Shown: positions 17,303 through 24,599 of the stretch, one piece after another | Numbering within the stretch: the stretch's first letter is position 1 | Layout: each line of letters begins with the position of its first letter | NCBI GenBank assembly: GCA_903907865.1 | Contig: CAIVPR010000013.1 | Coordinates: 1-49,906, forward strand | Origin: an uncultured Acidobacteriia bacterium | Lineage (GTDB): Bacteria > Acidobacteriota > Terriglobia > Bryobacterales > Bryobacteraceae | Direction of reading: 5' to 3' | DNA: 49,906 nucleotides | The notes under the pieces: generated by a model | The model's input: the letters and a program-made list of their open reading frames with translations, nothing else | The model's database searches: none | Told to the model about the DNA's origin: nothing | Program-made: the position numbers and the translations under genes

Positions 17303-18062
17303 ACCAACCTCCGTCGATCAGGATGTCGGCACCATTGATGAAGGCTGCGTCGTCCGAACAAAGGAAGGCGGCCAGCGGTCCGATCTCCTCCACCTTGCCC
17401 CAGCGCCCGACCGGAATCCGCGACACGAAGAACGAATTCATCTCGGGGTCGTTGATCGCCTTGGCGTTCATTTCCGTTGCGAAGGGTCCGGGACTAATCG
17501 AGTTCACCGTGATCCCGTCCGCAGCGAGCTCGAGAGCTAAAGCGGTTGTCATGCCCCGCACGGCGAACTTGGTGGTCGAATAGGCGGCACGCTGCGGTAG
17601 CGACACGTGGCCCATGATCGAGCCCAGATTGACAATCCGACCGTAGCCGGTCCCCTGCATGTGCGGGATGAACGCGCGGCACATCAGGAAGACGCCGGTG
17701 ACGTTGGTGTCCATGATGGCGCGCCACTCGTCGAGGGTGAAGTCGACCAGGTTCTTCCGCTGGTTGTACCCGGCGTTGTTGATCAGGATCTGGACCTTGC
17801 CGAGCTTGGCGGAAACTTCTTGTTCCAAGGCGAGGACGGAATCCTCCTTGGAAACGTCGGCGGTGAAGGTCTCGACCACGCCAGCTCCATTTGAGGATGC
17901 GATGGCACGGATTTCCTCGGCGGCCTCGGCCAGTTTGTCCGGGTCCCGAGCCACCAGTGCCAGAGTCGCCCCGTTGCGCGCCAGTTCCGCCGCCATGGCG
18001 CGGCCCAATCCCCGGCTCGCGCCGGTCACGAGCGCCACGCGCCCTTGGAGTTTTGTGGACAT
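17292..18062 (-). CDS. Short-chain dehydrogenase/reductase
   Basis: 256 residues of the classical SDR family: TGASRGLGRAMA for NAD(P) binding, the NNAG motif, catalytic Ser in LGSIMG, YSTTK active site and ISPGPFATEM after it; C-terminus FINGADILIDGGWCAY. The lack of a basic residue just after the first strand leaves cofactor choice open (VARDPDKL follows). ATG 18062 (MSTKLQGR) is chosen over the longer frame to 18122. It heads the kinase/phosphatase/dehydrogenase run and could oxidise or reduce the hydroxyacyl intermediate; gluconate dehydrogenase-like proteins are the alternative. Confidence 0.88.
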   Translation of the reverse strand: MSTKLQGRVALVTGASRGLGRAMAAELARNGATLALVARDPDKLAEAAEEIRAIASSNGAGVVETFTADVSKEDSVLALEQEVSAKLGKVQILINNAGYNQRKNLVDFTLDEWRAIMDTNVTGVFLMCRAFIPHMQGTGYGRIVNLGSIMGHVSLPQRAAYSTTKFAVRGMTTALALELAADGITVNSISPGPFATEMNAKAINDPEMNSFFVSRIPVGRWGKVEEIGPLAAFLCSDDAAFINGADILIDGGWCAY

Positions 18063-18166
18063 AAGTGATTGCAACCCCAAATTGTATCGTGGACAAGGCA
18101 GCCGGAGCCACCCGGCGGTCAAGTCACGCGCCTGATATCCTGACCGCAGGAATAGGAAGTAAGGAA

Positions 18167-18340
18167 ATGGTAGGCAGCCTTCTGGGCACCAAAGGACAAC
18201 TCACGCCCCGCGTCATGATCCATCCCGCGGGAAGTACCCCGAATCCGTTCGGCGAATTCGCCGGGGCCTTGGGCACGTTCGCGACGGTCAAAGAAATCAA
18301 CGATTGGATCGCGGACCTTCGCGACGAACCCGCCGCCTGA
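18167..18340 (+). CDS. Possible small antitoxin-like protein, doubtful
   Basis: 57 codons from ATG 18167 preceded by AGGAAGTAAGGAA. The start MVGSLLGTKGQLT recalls AbrB/MazE-type swapped-hairpin antitoxins and the tail ALGTFATVKEINDWIADLRD recalls antitoxin C-termini, but the middle needed for a full AbrB domain is missing, as if internally deleted. It overlaps the 3' part of the broken HEPN gene on the other strand. It may be a remnant. Confidence 0.35.
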   Translation: MVGSLLGTKGQLTPRVMIHPAGSTPNPFGEFAGALGTFATVKEINDWIADLRDEPAA

Positions 18341-18719
18341 AAAAGCCATAGAGGCGGATAGGCTCCGACGCTGCGATCCTTCACAAACAGCGACAGCAGG
18401 AAATCGTGCAGGACCGCCTCGTTCCGGATCGACTTCACGGCCCCGAACGCCTCGCTGGCGATGTCCACGAGTTCAACGGTCTCGCTGCGGGTCCACTGCG
18501 ATGACATGTCGTAGTCGGCGAGTTGGCGGAAGTGATACAGCCGGTTAAATGCCCTCGCCACGACGCGCATGGCGTCATGGGAGGCTTGGGGTGTGCCATC
18601 GGTGGCGCGCTTCTGGCTAAGAAGCCGCTCCGATGCCGCGAACATCCGCTCATGCTCAAGAATTCTGGCCAACTACTGCCGGTGCCCCGGAATCTTCCAC
18701 TTCGAAACGGCCTCGTCAA

Positions 18720-18953
18720 CCTAGAAACGGGCAGTTGCGGGCGCTTCAGCGGCGAACACGGACTCGTACCAGGGGTCTTGCGCTGATCGCCCGCTCACCC
18801 GTTGGGTGAACAGCCCGCGCATGGCTCGAAGAAACACTCCCTTGCGGTCGTGGCTCGGTAACGTACTGATTCTGCAGAGCCGCGACCGCGAGGGAGCGTT
18901 TGTTCGGGGAAGAAAAAAGCGCGCCGTGGCACGGTCAACGGCCGTTCCCAGGT
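18720..18953. mobile_element. 234-bp MITE-like element with terminal inverted repeats
   Basis: The left end CCTAGAAACGG (18720-18730) and right end CCGTTCCCAGG (18942-18952) are inverted repeats matching at 9 of 11 positions. TCAA flanks both ends (18716-18719 and 18954-18957), as a 4-bp target duplication. The interior carries two inverted copies of the CCGAGCCACGACCGCAAGGG-type sequence (18803-18858 on minus, a diverged one at 18875-18905 on plus). It has no coding capacity, so a transposase would have to act in trans. It splits the HEPN gene. Confidence 0.7.
18803..18858 (-). repeat. Dispersed 3'-end repeat, copy 2
   Basis: Read on the minus strand it gives CCGAGCCACGACCGCAAGGG, AGTGTTTCTTCGAGCCATGC and a TGTTCACCC block just beyond, matching 157-214 nearly base for base. 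A diverged copy in the opposite direction (GAGCCGCGACCGCGAGGGAG) begins at 18875, so the pair could fold into a long hairpin. Confidence 0.75.
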
Positions 18954-19087
18954 TCAATCAGCAAATGGAATAGCGCGTAGTAGGCGCTGGAGACAGCCCG
19001 CCGGAGGCTGGCTTGGCGCGGCCGTCCCCGCTCCCTACGGGCGAGATGGTTGGCCTGTTCGAGCAGATCGTCGTGGAAAGCCATGCA

Positions 19088-19408
19088 TCAGGCCCAATTG
19101 GGGTCTTTGATCTCGTCGTGCTCGCTCTTGCTCCGGAAACTGTAGTAGCTGAACAACTCCCACTCGTGAATCGGGTCCAAGCGGTCATCCAGCAGGTCGC
19201 TCACCCGGCGTGCCGACGGATGCAGCCGGTCGCGACGGCTGGCCTCGTCCGACAGAACCACCTTGAAAAACAACGCCGGCTTGCCGCTCCAGTCGTCCTC
19301 GACATCGTATTTCAACCGCACCACATCGTCGCCGAGCAACGGCTTGAGATTCTCGATGGCCTGCCACAGCTTGGCCTGTTCCTTCACGCCACGCGGGATA
19401 TACTGCAT
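19088..19408 (-). CDS. Conserved small protein upstream of the HEPN gene
   Basis: 106 residues, MQYIPRGVKEQAKLWQAIEN to DEIKDPNWA. It has an even mix of charged and aromatic residues (FFKVVLSDEASRRDRLHPSA, HEWELFSYYSF) and no signal peptide or membrane helix. The stop lies 3 bp from the ATG of the broken HEPN gene, so the two formed a two-gene cassette, the arrangement often seen for nucleotidyltransferase/HEPN or toxin/antitoxin pairs. I do not recognise its fold, and no minimal-nucleotidyltransferase motif (GSxxxG, DxD) is visible. Confidence 0.7.
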   Translation of the reverse strand: MQYIPRGVKEQAKLWQAIENLKPLLGDDVVRLKYDVEDDWSGKPALFFKVVLSDEASRRDRLHPSARRVSDLLDDRLDPIHEWELFSYYSFRSKSEHDEIKDPNWA

Positions 19409-19556
19409 GCTCCCAGTTTATCGCGGGATTGCCCCAACCAAATCCGCTACACTGTCAGAAGCGCAAGAGCCGCCGGACGCGGCGCAAAGGGCCAGAGGAA
19501 CCACCCGTCCAGCCGCGTCCGACGGCGTGACTTGCGCGTGTTCATCAAAGGAAGCC

Positions 19557-21305
19557 ATGTCCGCACCCACCCTCCGCACCGTCCCGGACCTCCTCCAAAA
19601 CGCCGCCCGCATGCATGGCGACCGCATGGCCCTCCGCCAGCCCCGCGGCAAGGAGGTCCTGACCTGGACTTGGAACCAGTACGTTGAAATCGCCGAGGAA
19701 ATCGCCGCCGGCCTCCGCTCCCTCGGCCTCGCCAACGGCGACCACATCCTCATCTGCTCCGAAACCCGCGCCGAATTCTTCTTCGCCGACCAGGGCATCC
19801 TCATGAACGGCTCCGTCGCCGGCGCCCTCTACCCCAGCTACCCGCCCGACGAACTCAAGCGCACCATCGCCAACGCCGACGCCAAGGCCCTTTTCGTCGA
19901 GGACCCCAAGATGTACGCCAAGGTCAAGGACGCCCCCGTCCAGCACATCTTCCTCATGTCCGGCGAGGTCCCCGGCGTCCTCTCCATCGCCGACCTGCGC
20001 AAGTTCGGCCGCTATGCCGCCGAAGTCCACCCCGACGACAACGCCATCCTCTACCTCACCTCCGGTGCCACGGGCGACCCCAAGATGGTGATGGTCAACC
20101 ACTACTCGCTGGTCGAAAACGTCAAGATGACGCCGGAAGTGGTGACCCTTACCCCCGACGATATCACCGTGGCCTTCCTGCCCTCGGCACACATCGCCCA
20201 GCGAATGGTCTGCGAGCTCCTGCCGCTCCTCACCGCCACGCCCGTCTCCTTCGCCGAGAACCTCGCGAAACTCCCCAACGAGATCAAGACCGTCCGCCCG
20301 ACCTTCTTCCTAGCCCCGCCGCGCGTCTGGGAGCGGATCTACACCAACATCCGCACCGAGGTCCAGAAGAAGCCCGCGATGGTCCAACGGATGTTCGCCG
20401 CCGCACTTGGACTGGGGCTCGGGGCCGCCAAGTACAAGCACGCCGGGAAACCGGTGCCCGCCTACATCCGCATCCCGCTACGTTGGGCCGACAAGGTCGT
20501 CTTCACCAAGATCCGGGAGCGTTTTGGCGCGCGTCTGCGCATACCCGTGTCCGGTGCCGCGCCGCTCGGGGCCGACCTGATGGAATTCTACGAGGCCATC
20601 GGCATGCCGCTCATCGAAGGCTTCGGCCTCACCGAAGGCGGCGTGGTCGCCATCAACCCGCTCGACGCGCCCCGTCCCGGCAGCATCGGCAAGGCACTCT
20701 CGCCCGTCACCTTCAAGGTGGCCGAAGACGGCGAACTGCTGATCCAGAGCCCCAGCCTCTCCAAGGGCTACTACAAGGACCCGGAGGCCACCGCCGAACT
20801 CTTCCGCGACGGCTGGCTGCACACCGGCGACATCGGGACCATCGACGACGAGGGCTTCATCTACATCACCGGCCGCAAGAAGGAGTTGATCGTCGCGTCG
20901 AACGGCAAGAAGATTTACCCGGCGCGCATTGAGGCGATGTTCAAGTTCGAGCCTCTGATCAACCAGGTCCTGCTGGCGGGCGACAGGCTGCCGCACTTGG
21001 TGGCGCTGTTCACGCTCCACCCGGCGGTTGCGGAAAACATCGCCGGGGTCAAGGGGGCGCAGGTTCCGTACTACGAGAACCCGGCCGTGATCGCCGAGGT
21101 GCAGGCGATTGTTTCGCGGATCAACAAGGGTCTGGCCCCGTTCGAGCAGGTGAAGCGCTTCCGTATCCTGCACCGGGAGTTGTCGATTGAGCATGGGGAG
21201 GTGACGGCCACGATGAAGGTGCGTCGGAAACAGGTGATGGAGAACTTCAAGGCGGAGTTGGATTCGTTGTATAAGCTGTCGGCGTCGGGACGTGGCGGCG
21301 AGTAG
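19557..21305 (+). CDS. Long-chain acyl-CoA synthetase (AMP-forming)
   Basis: 582 residues. LYLTSGATGDPKMV is the P-loop, PLIEGFGLTEGG the A5 motif, GWLHTGDIGTIDDEGFIYIT the hinge and GRKKELIVASNGKKIYPARI the A8 region. The C-terminal HGEVTATMKVRRKQVMENFK resembles FadD15-like long-chain synthetases that have T/V-rich ends before the catalytic lysine. ATG 19557 (MSAPTLRTV) has AAGGAAG a few bases upstream; the frame to 19263 is an extension over the neighbouring gene. It would activate fatty acids for beta-oxidation or lipid synthesis. No operon partner. Confidence 0.88.
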   Translation: MSAPTLRTVPDLLQNAARMHGDRMALRQPRGKEVLTWTWNQYVEIAEEIAAGLRSLGLANGDHILICSETRAEFFFADQGILMNGSVAGALYPSYPPDELKRTIANADAKALFVEDPKMYAKVKDAPVQHIFLMSGEVPGVLSIADLRKFGRYAAEVHPDDNAILYLTSGATGDPKMVMVNHYSLVENVKMTPEVVTLTPDDITVAFLPSAHIAQRMVCELLPLLTATPVSFAENLAKLPNEIKTVRPTFFLAPPRVWERIYTNIRTEVQKKPAMVQRMFAAALGLGLGAAKYKHAGKPVPAYIRIPLRWADKVVFTKIRERFGARLRIPVSGAAPLGADLMEFYEAIGMPLIEGFGLTEGGVVAINPLDAPRPGSIGKALSPVTFKVAEDGELLIQSPSLSKGYYKDPEATAELFRDGWLHTGDIGTIDDEGFIYITGRKKELIVASNGKKIYPARIEAMFKFEPLINQVLLAGDRLPHLVALFTLHPAVAENIAGVKGAQVPYYENPAVIAEVQAIVSRINKGLAPFEQVKRFRILHRELSIEHGEVTATMKVRRKQVMENFKAELDSLYKLSASGRGGE

Positions 21306-22372
21306 GCTGGATGGCTCGATTTCAATTCCGTACAAGTCCGGCTTGCTGATGACAGTGTCGGTCGTGATTGGCGGACCGTGAAGGACGGTGAGGGACGCCA
21401 GATGCTTGGATACCATGGCTGATACGCATTCGCATCTGGTACGGCGACGCGGAAAAACTCGTTGTAGATCCGCTCAATATCTTCGGTTGGAATCGACCGC
21501 GCAAATATTACGGTCGCCCGAATCATCACTCCGTTCGGATTGCCGGGCAGTGGACGATGGTTAGCCGTAATGAACTCTTTGCAATAGGCCGTCAAATGCT
21601 CCAGCCATTGCAGCGGAATCGGAAGGACCTGGCGACCGAATGCCCGCAAGTTCCAGTAGTCAAGCAGGTCGAATGGCACTTGACCGTCAAGGACAAACAG
21701 AGCGGGGTGTTCCCAGCTGTTGGGGTCCACCTCTATCTCTGAAAGTCCCATGTGTAGCGGTGTTCGAGGTTGTGACCTATAGATGTCGAGTAGGGATGCA
21801 GCGTCAAGCGAAACGGTGGTTGGGTCGAAGGCGTCGATAAATGCCCGATGAAAATACTCCAATGCCGCATCGGCGGGAAACGCTCCGAACAGACACGCGC
21901 CTAGCGGCGCTAGGACACGAGCGGGAGCCTTCACGTTCACAATTCTCTGTGGGTTACGGCGGGTAAATTGAAACTCAGTCTTGTAGAGGTGGCGATACAG
22001 CTCGAACACGCTCGTGCCACTACCCACCCTGTGGCGGTCACCCTCTTTCGGAAGCACGTCTGCAATCGAAAGTACGCCCTCTGTATCGAAGCCGCTGTTC
22101 TGGGCCAGCCCAGGCTCCGCTTCCACGAGAACGTCCGGCTCAAAAGACTCAATGTAGCCATTGAGTATCTGGCGACCTGTCTCGAATCGAAAGCCGTTGC
22201 GTTCCCACCATTTTGGAACCCTGTCAAAGCACGGAATTATCGGATTGAAAAGACCGCCCCATAAGCATGTGTTGACTTGGAAGATCTTGAGCAGTCCTTC
22301 ATTGTCGTTCGGACGGACGAGGAACCCCATTCGTAGGGGGCGCAACCTAATATCGACACTAATCTGGGACAT
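21306..22372 (-). pseudogene. Unknown conserved gene, frameshifted and truncated
   Basis: From 22372 the frame reads MSQISVDIRLRPLRMGFLV, then VNTCLWGGLFNPIIPCFDRV, FEPDVLVEAEPG and PNGVMIRATVIFARSIPTED. At about 21410 good protein sequence jumps to another frame (HLASLTVLHGPPITTDTVIS, then KPDLYGIEIEPSSL), and the match ends where the acyl-CoA synthetase gene stops. So the gene has one frameshift and has lost its 3' part at the junction. GC is clearly lower than in the flanking genes, suggesting transfer. I do not know the family; no catalytic motif is obvious. Confidence 0.6.
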
Positions 22373-22723
22373 ATTCTAGCCTTTGACGGGTCACAGCTTT
22401 TGCCTTATAGAGAATACAGGCAATTTTCAACCGGCATCTCACCAGGAACACGTCGGCACATGCCGCCTCCGTTGCACCATCTCTATTTTAGGGGGGGATC
22501 CCATGGACAGGGGCCAGCGGCTCACGGACGGTACGAGGTGGCGGATATTCATTCGATTGCTCTGGTTGGAAGGTATGCTCACATCCTACACGAACGCAGC
22601 GCCCGCAGCTCAATCACAATCGGGGCGCTGCTGCCGCGCGCCACAGGCTCGCCAACTGGCGAAGGTGGTCCCGTTTCAGCCCCCGGATGGCGCAGGGCGC
22701 GCTCGTTGTGGTACGTTTTCCAT
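22373..22723. other. 350-bp stretch without a gene
   Basis: It contains a run of G (22493-22499) and mixed composition, with no convincing reading frame, RNA gene or repeat family member. It probably holds promoters for the unknown gene on the left and for VapBC on the right, but I cannot place their boxes with confidence. Confidence 0.4.
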
Positions 22724-22993
22724 ATGGCGACGACCAAGATTACGGTCACTCTGGAAGACGAACAATTACGCGAGATCCGCGAGTATGTCCGCACCGCAAA
22801 GGCGTCGAGCGTGTCTGCATTCGTCAAGCATGCGGTTGGTGTTGCCCTGTTTGAAGCCGCAGGATGGAGGGCTTCGTTGGACGAAGCCTTGCAGCAAACT
22901 GGCGGGCAAATGACTGCCGAGGAACGCGCTTGGGCCGATTCGGTTCTGCTTCACCCGGAAACAACACTTGGGGTTGGCAACAAAGCCGCATGA
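22724..22993 (+). CDS. vapB: VapB-type ribbon-helix-helix antitoxin
   Basis: 89 residues. MATTKITVTLEDEQLREIRE is the ribbon strand and first helix, followed by AKASSVSAFVKHAVGVALF; this is a ribbon-helix-helix DNA-binding fold. The rest (SLDEALQQTGGQMTAEERAW) is the toxin-wrapping tail. The stop overlaps the toxin ATG as ATGA, so the pair is coupled. It should bind VapC and repress its own promoter. ATG 22724 is used because the fold begins exactly here. Confidence 0.82.
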   Translation: MATTKITVTLEDEQLREIREYVRTAKASSVSAFVKHAVGVALFEAAGWRASLDEALQQTGGQMTAEERAWADSVLLHPETTLGVGNKAA

Positions 22994-23367
22994 ACGGCCT
23001 GACCTTGGACGCAGGCGGGCTCATCGCCTTGGAACGGAACGAGCGCAGAGTAAACCTGCTCCTTGCGCAGGCTGCCAACCTTGGCCTCCGCGTCACCATT
23101 CCCGCTACAGCGCTGGCTCAGGTCATTCGCAATCCCGCCCGACAGACCCGTCTTTCCAGACTCATCCGCCAACCCACCACCGACGTGGTTGCGCTAAGTG
23201 CTTCGGACGCAACGGCTATCGGCCTCTTGCTGGCACGAACCCGCACCGCGGATGTCGTCGACGCCCACGTCGTGATTTGCGCCCGACGGTCGGGTCGACT
23301 TGTCGTCACCAGCGACCCTCTCGATATTGGCCGAATCGGTCCCGAACTTGGGCTGATTACGGTGTAA
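22990..23367 (+). CDS. vapC: PIN-domain ribonuclease toxin (VapC-like)
   Basis: 125 residues, within the usual PIN toxin size. The early acidic residue is in LTLDAGGLIALER (Asp7), the middle pair in TADVVDAHVVICA, and the late one in VVTSDPLDIGRIG. ATVIPATALAQV-like text (RVTIPATALAQVIRN) carries the conserved middle region. The acidic cluster would bind Mg2+ and cut RNA. All key residues appear intact, unlike the other toxins in this window. It starts inside the vapB stop codon. Confidence 0.8.
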   Translation: MNGLTLDAGGLIALERNERRVNLLLAQAANLGLRVTIPATALAQVIRNPARQTRLSRLIRQPTTDVVALSASDATAIGLLLARTRTADVVDAHVVICARRSGRLVVTSDPLDIGRIGPELGLITV

Positions 23368-23378
23368 CCACAAACGCC

Positions 23379-24599
23379 CTACCCAACCCGCCGCGCCGCC
23401 CCCACCAACAACACCCCCGCCATCACATAAACCACCGACGCCATAGCAATCGACCCGCCCAGCCCGTACTCCCTCGACAGCAGCCCGATCACGATCGGCG
23501 CGCTGCCCCCGCCGCCCAGCCAGCCGACGGTATTCATCAGCCCCGCGGCCGTCCCCCGCGCCTCCGGTCGCACCACGTCGAACATCGACGCGAAGATGTT
23601 CGCGTCGTAGAGCCCCTTGAAGAACCCCCAGGCCGTCAGCGCCGCGATCAGCACCGGAACCGACTGCGACATCCCGCACAGCACCACGAACGGCGCGCCG
23701 CCGAACACCCCGATCGCCTGCACCAGCATCCGTCCGCCCTTCGACTTCGCCCGCCACGCGTCCGCGAGCCACCCGCCCGTCAACGACCCGCACAGGCTCG
23801 CCAGTTGCACGAAGATCGTCGCCGTCAGCCCCGACATCGCCAAACTCATGTGGAACCGGTCGAACAGGAACTTCGGCATCCACGTCAGCAACACCACCGC
23901 CACGAAATTGGCGCAGCAGAAGGCCCCAAGCAGCAGCAACGCGCCCGGCGACGCCGCCAGAATTCCAACCGTCTCGCGCAACGGCAGGTTTTCGGCGACC
24001 GCGACGCCCTCCGATTGCCCCCTAGCCGGTTCCCGCAACCACTTCGCCAAGACCAAGCCCAGCAAGATCCCCAAGCCACCGAACACCACGAACGACCAGC
24101 GCCAGCCGTATACCTGCCCGATCAGCCCCGCGAAGAATCCCCCCGCGATGGTGCCCACATAGACGCTCGTTTGGTGGATTCCGATGGCGCGCGACCGCGT
24201 CTTGGGGCCATGGTAGTCGCTCACCAAAGACATCGAGGCCGGGAAGTAGAACGTCTCCCCCAAACCCTCCAAAGCGCGCATCGCGAACAACCCGGTGAAC
24301 GAATTCACCGCCGCCGTGGCCGCGCAGATGAAGCTCCAAGCGTAGAGCCCCCCGAGGATGGCGGTCTTCCGGCGCACCCGGTCCACCACCGCCCCGGCGA
24401 AGACGCCGCCCAGCCCGTAAACCCATGCGAACGCGCTGCCGAGCAGCCCCAGTTGCACGTTGTCCAGCGACATCGTTTTCTGCAGCAGCGGGAAAACGGA
24501 GAAGATGGCCTGCCGATCGGCGTAATTGAAAAAGGAGATCGCCCACAACATGGCGACCACCTGCCACCTGTAGTTGTTTCTTACCGTCGAATCAGCCAT
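23379..24599 (-). CDS. MFS transporter, likely for sugar acids
   Basis: 406 residues, 12 membrane helices. NYADRQAIFSVFPLLQ and the loop GAVVDRVRRKTAILGG carry the MFS signature (DRxxRK), and the second half repeats it in GGWLADAWRAKSKGGR. The N-terminal pattern resembles anion:cation symporters such as hexuronate (ExuT) transporters. ATG 24599 (MADSTVRNNYRW) lies inside the 3' end of the upstream hydrolase gene (19-bp overlap), so they form a transport-plus-hydrolysis pair. Substrate is inferred from that neighbour. Confidence 0.88.
   Translation of the reverse strand: MADSTVRNNYRWQVVAMLWAISFFNYADRQAIFSVFPLLQKTMSLDNVQLGLLGSAFAWVYGLGGVFAGAVVDRVRRKTAILGGLYAWSFICAATAAVNSFTGLFAMRALEGLGETFYFPASMSLVSDYHGPKTRSRAIGIHQTSVYVGTIAGGFFAGLIGQVYGWRWSFVVFGGLGILLGLVLAKWLREPARGQSEGVAVAENLPLRETVGILAASPGALLLLGAFCCANFVAVVLLTWMPKFLFDRFHMSLAMSGLTATIFVQLASLCGSLTGGWLADAWRAKSKGGRMLVQAIGVFGGAPFVVLCGMSQSVPVLIAALTAWGFFKGLYDANIFASMFDVVRPEARGTAAGLMNTVGWLGGGGSAPIVIGLLSREYGLGGSIAMASVVYVMAGVLLVGAARRVG

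Larger units (their letters stand above)
18345..19084 (-). pseudogene. HEPN-type gene interrupted by a MITE-like element
   Basis: The N-terminal piece starts at ATG 19084 (MAFHDDLLEQANHLARRE, then AVSSAYYALFHLLI). The C-terminal piece resumes at 18717 with DEAVSKWKIPGHRQ, a TAG stop, then LARILEHERMFAASERLLSQ, TPQASHDAMRVVARAFNRLY and the end LHDFLLSLFVKDR. Removing 238 bp (element 18720-18953 plus one TCAA copy) joins Ile43 to Asp44 exactly in frame. The restored protein is about 165 residues of the widespread helical HEPN-like family with the AYYALFH and ADYD motifs. A second lesion is the in-frame TAG at 18673-18675. The intact 106-codon gene at 19088 sits just upstream and was probably its partner. 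Confidence 0.75.

Noticed and set aside
22400-22723. N-terminal extension of vapB
   Set aside because: The upstream residues (MPYREYRQFSTG...) are low-quality and the ribbon-helix-helix fold starts at 22724.
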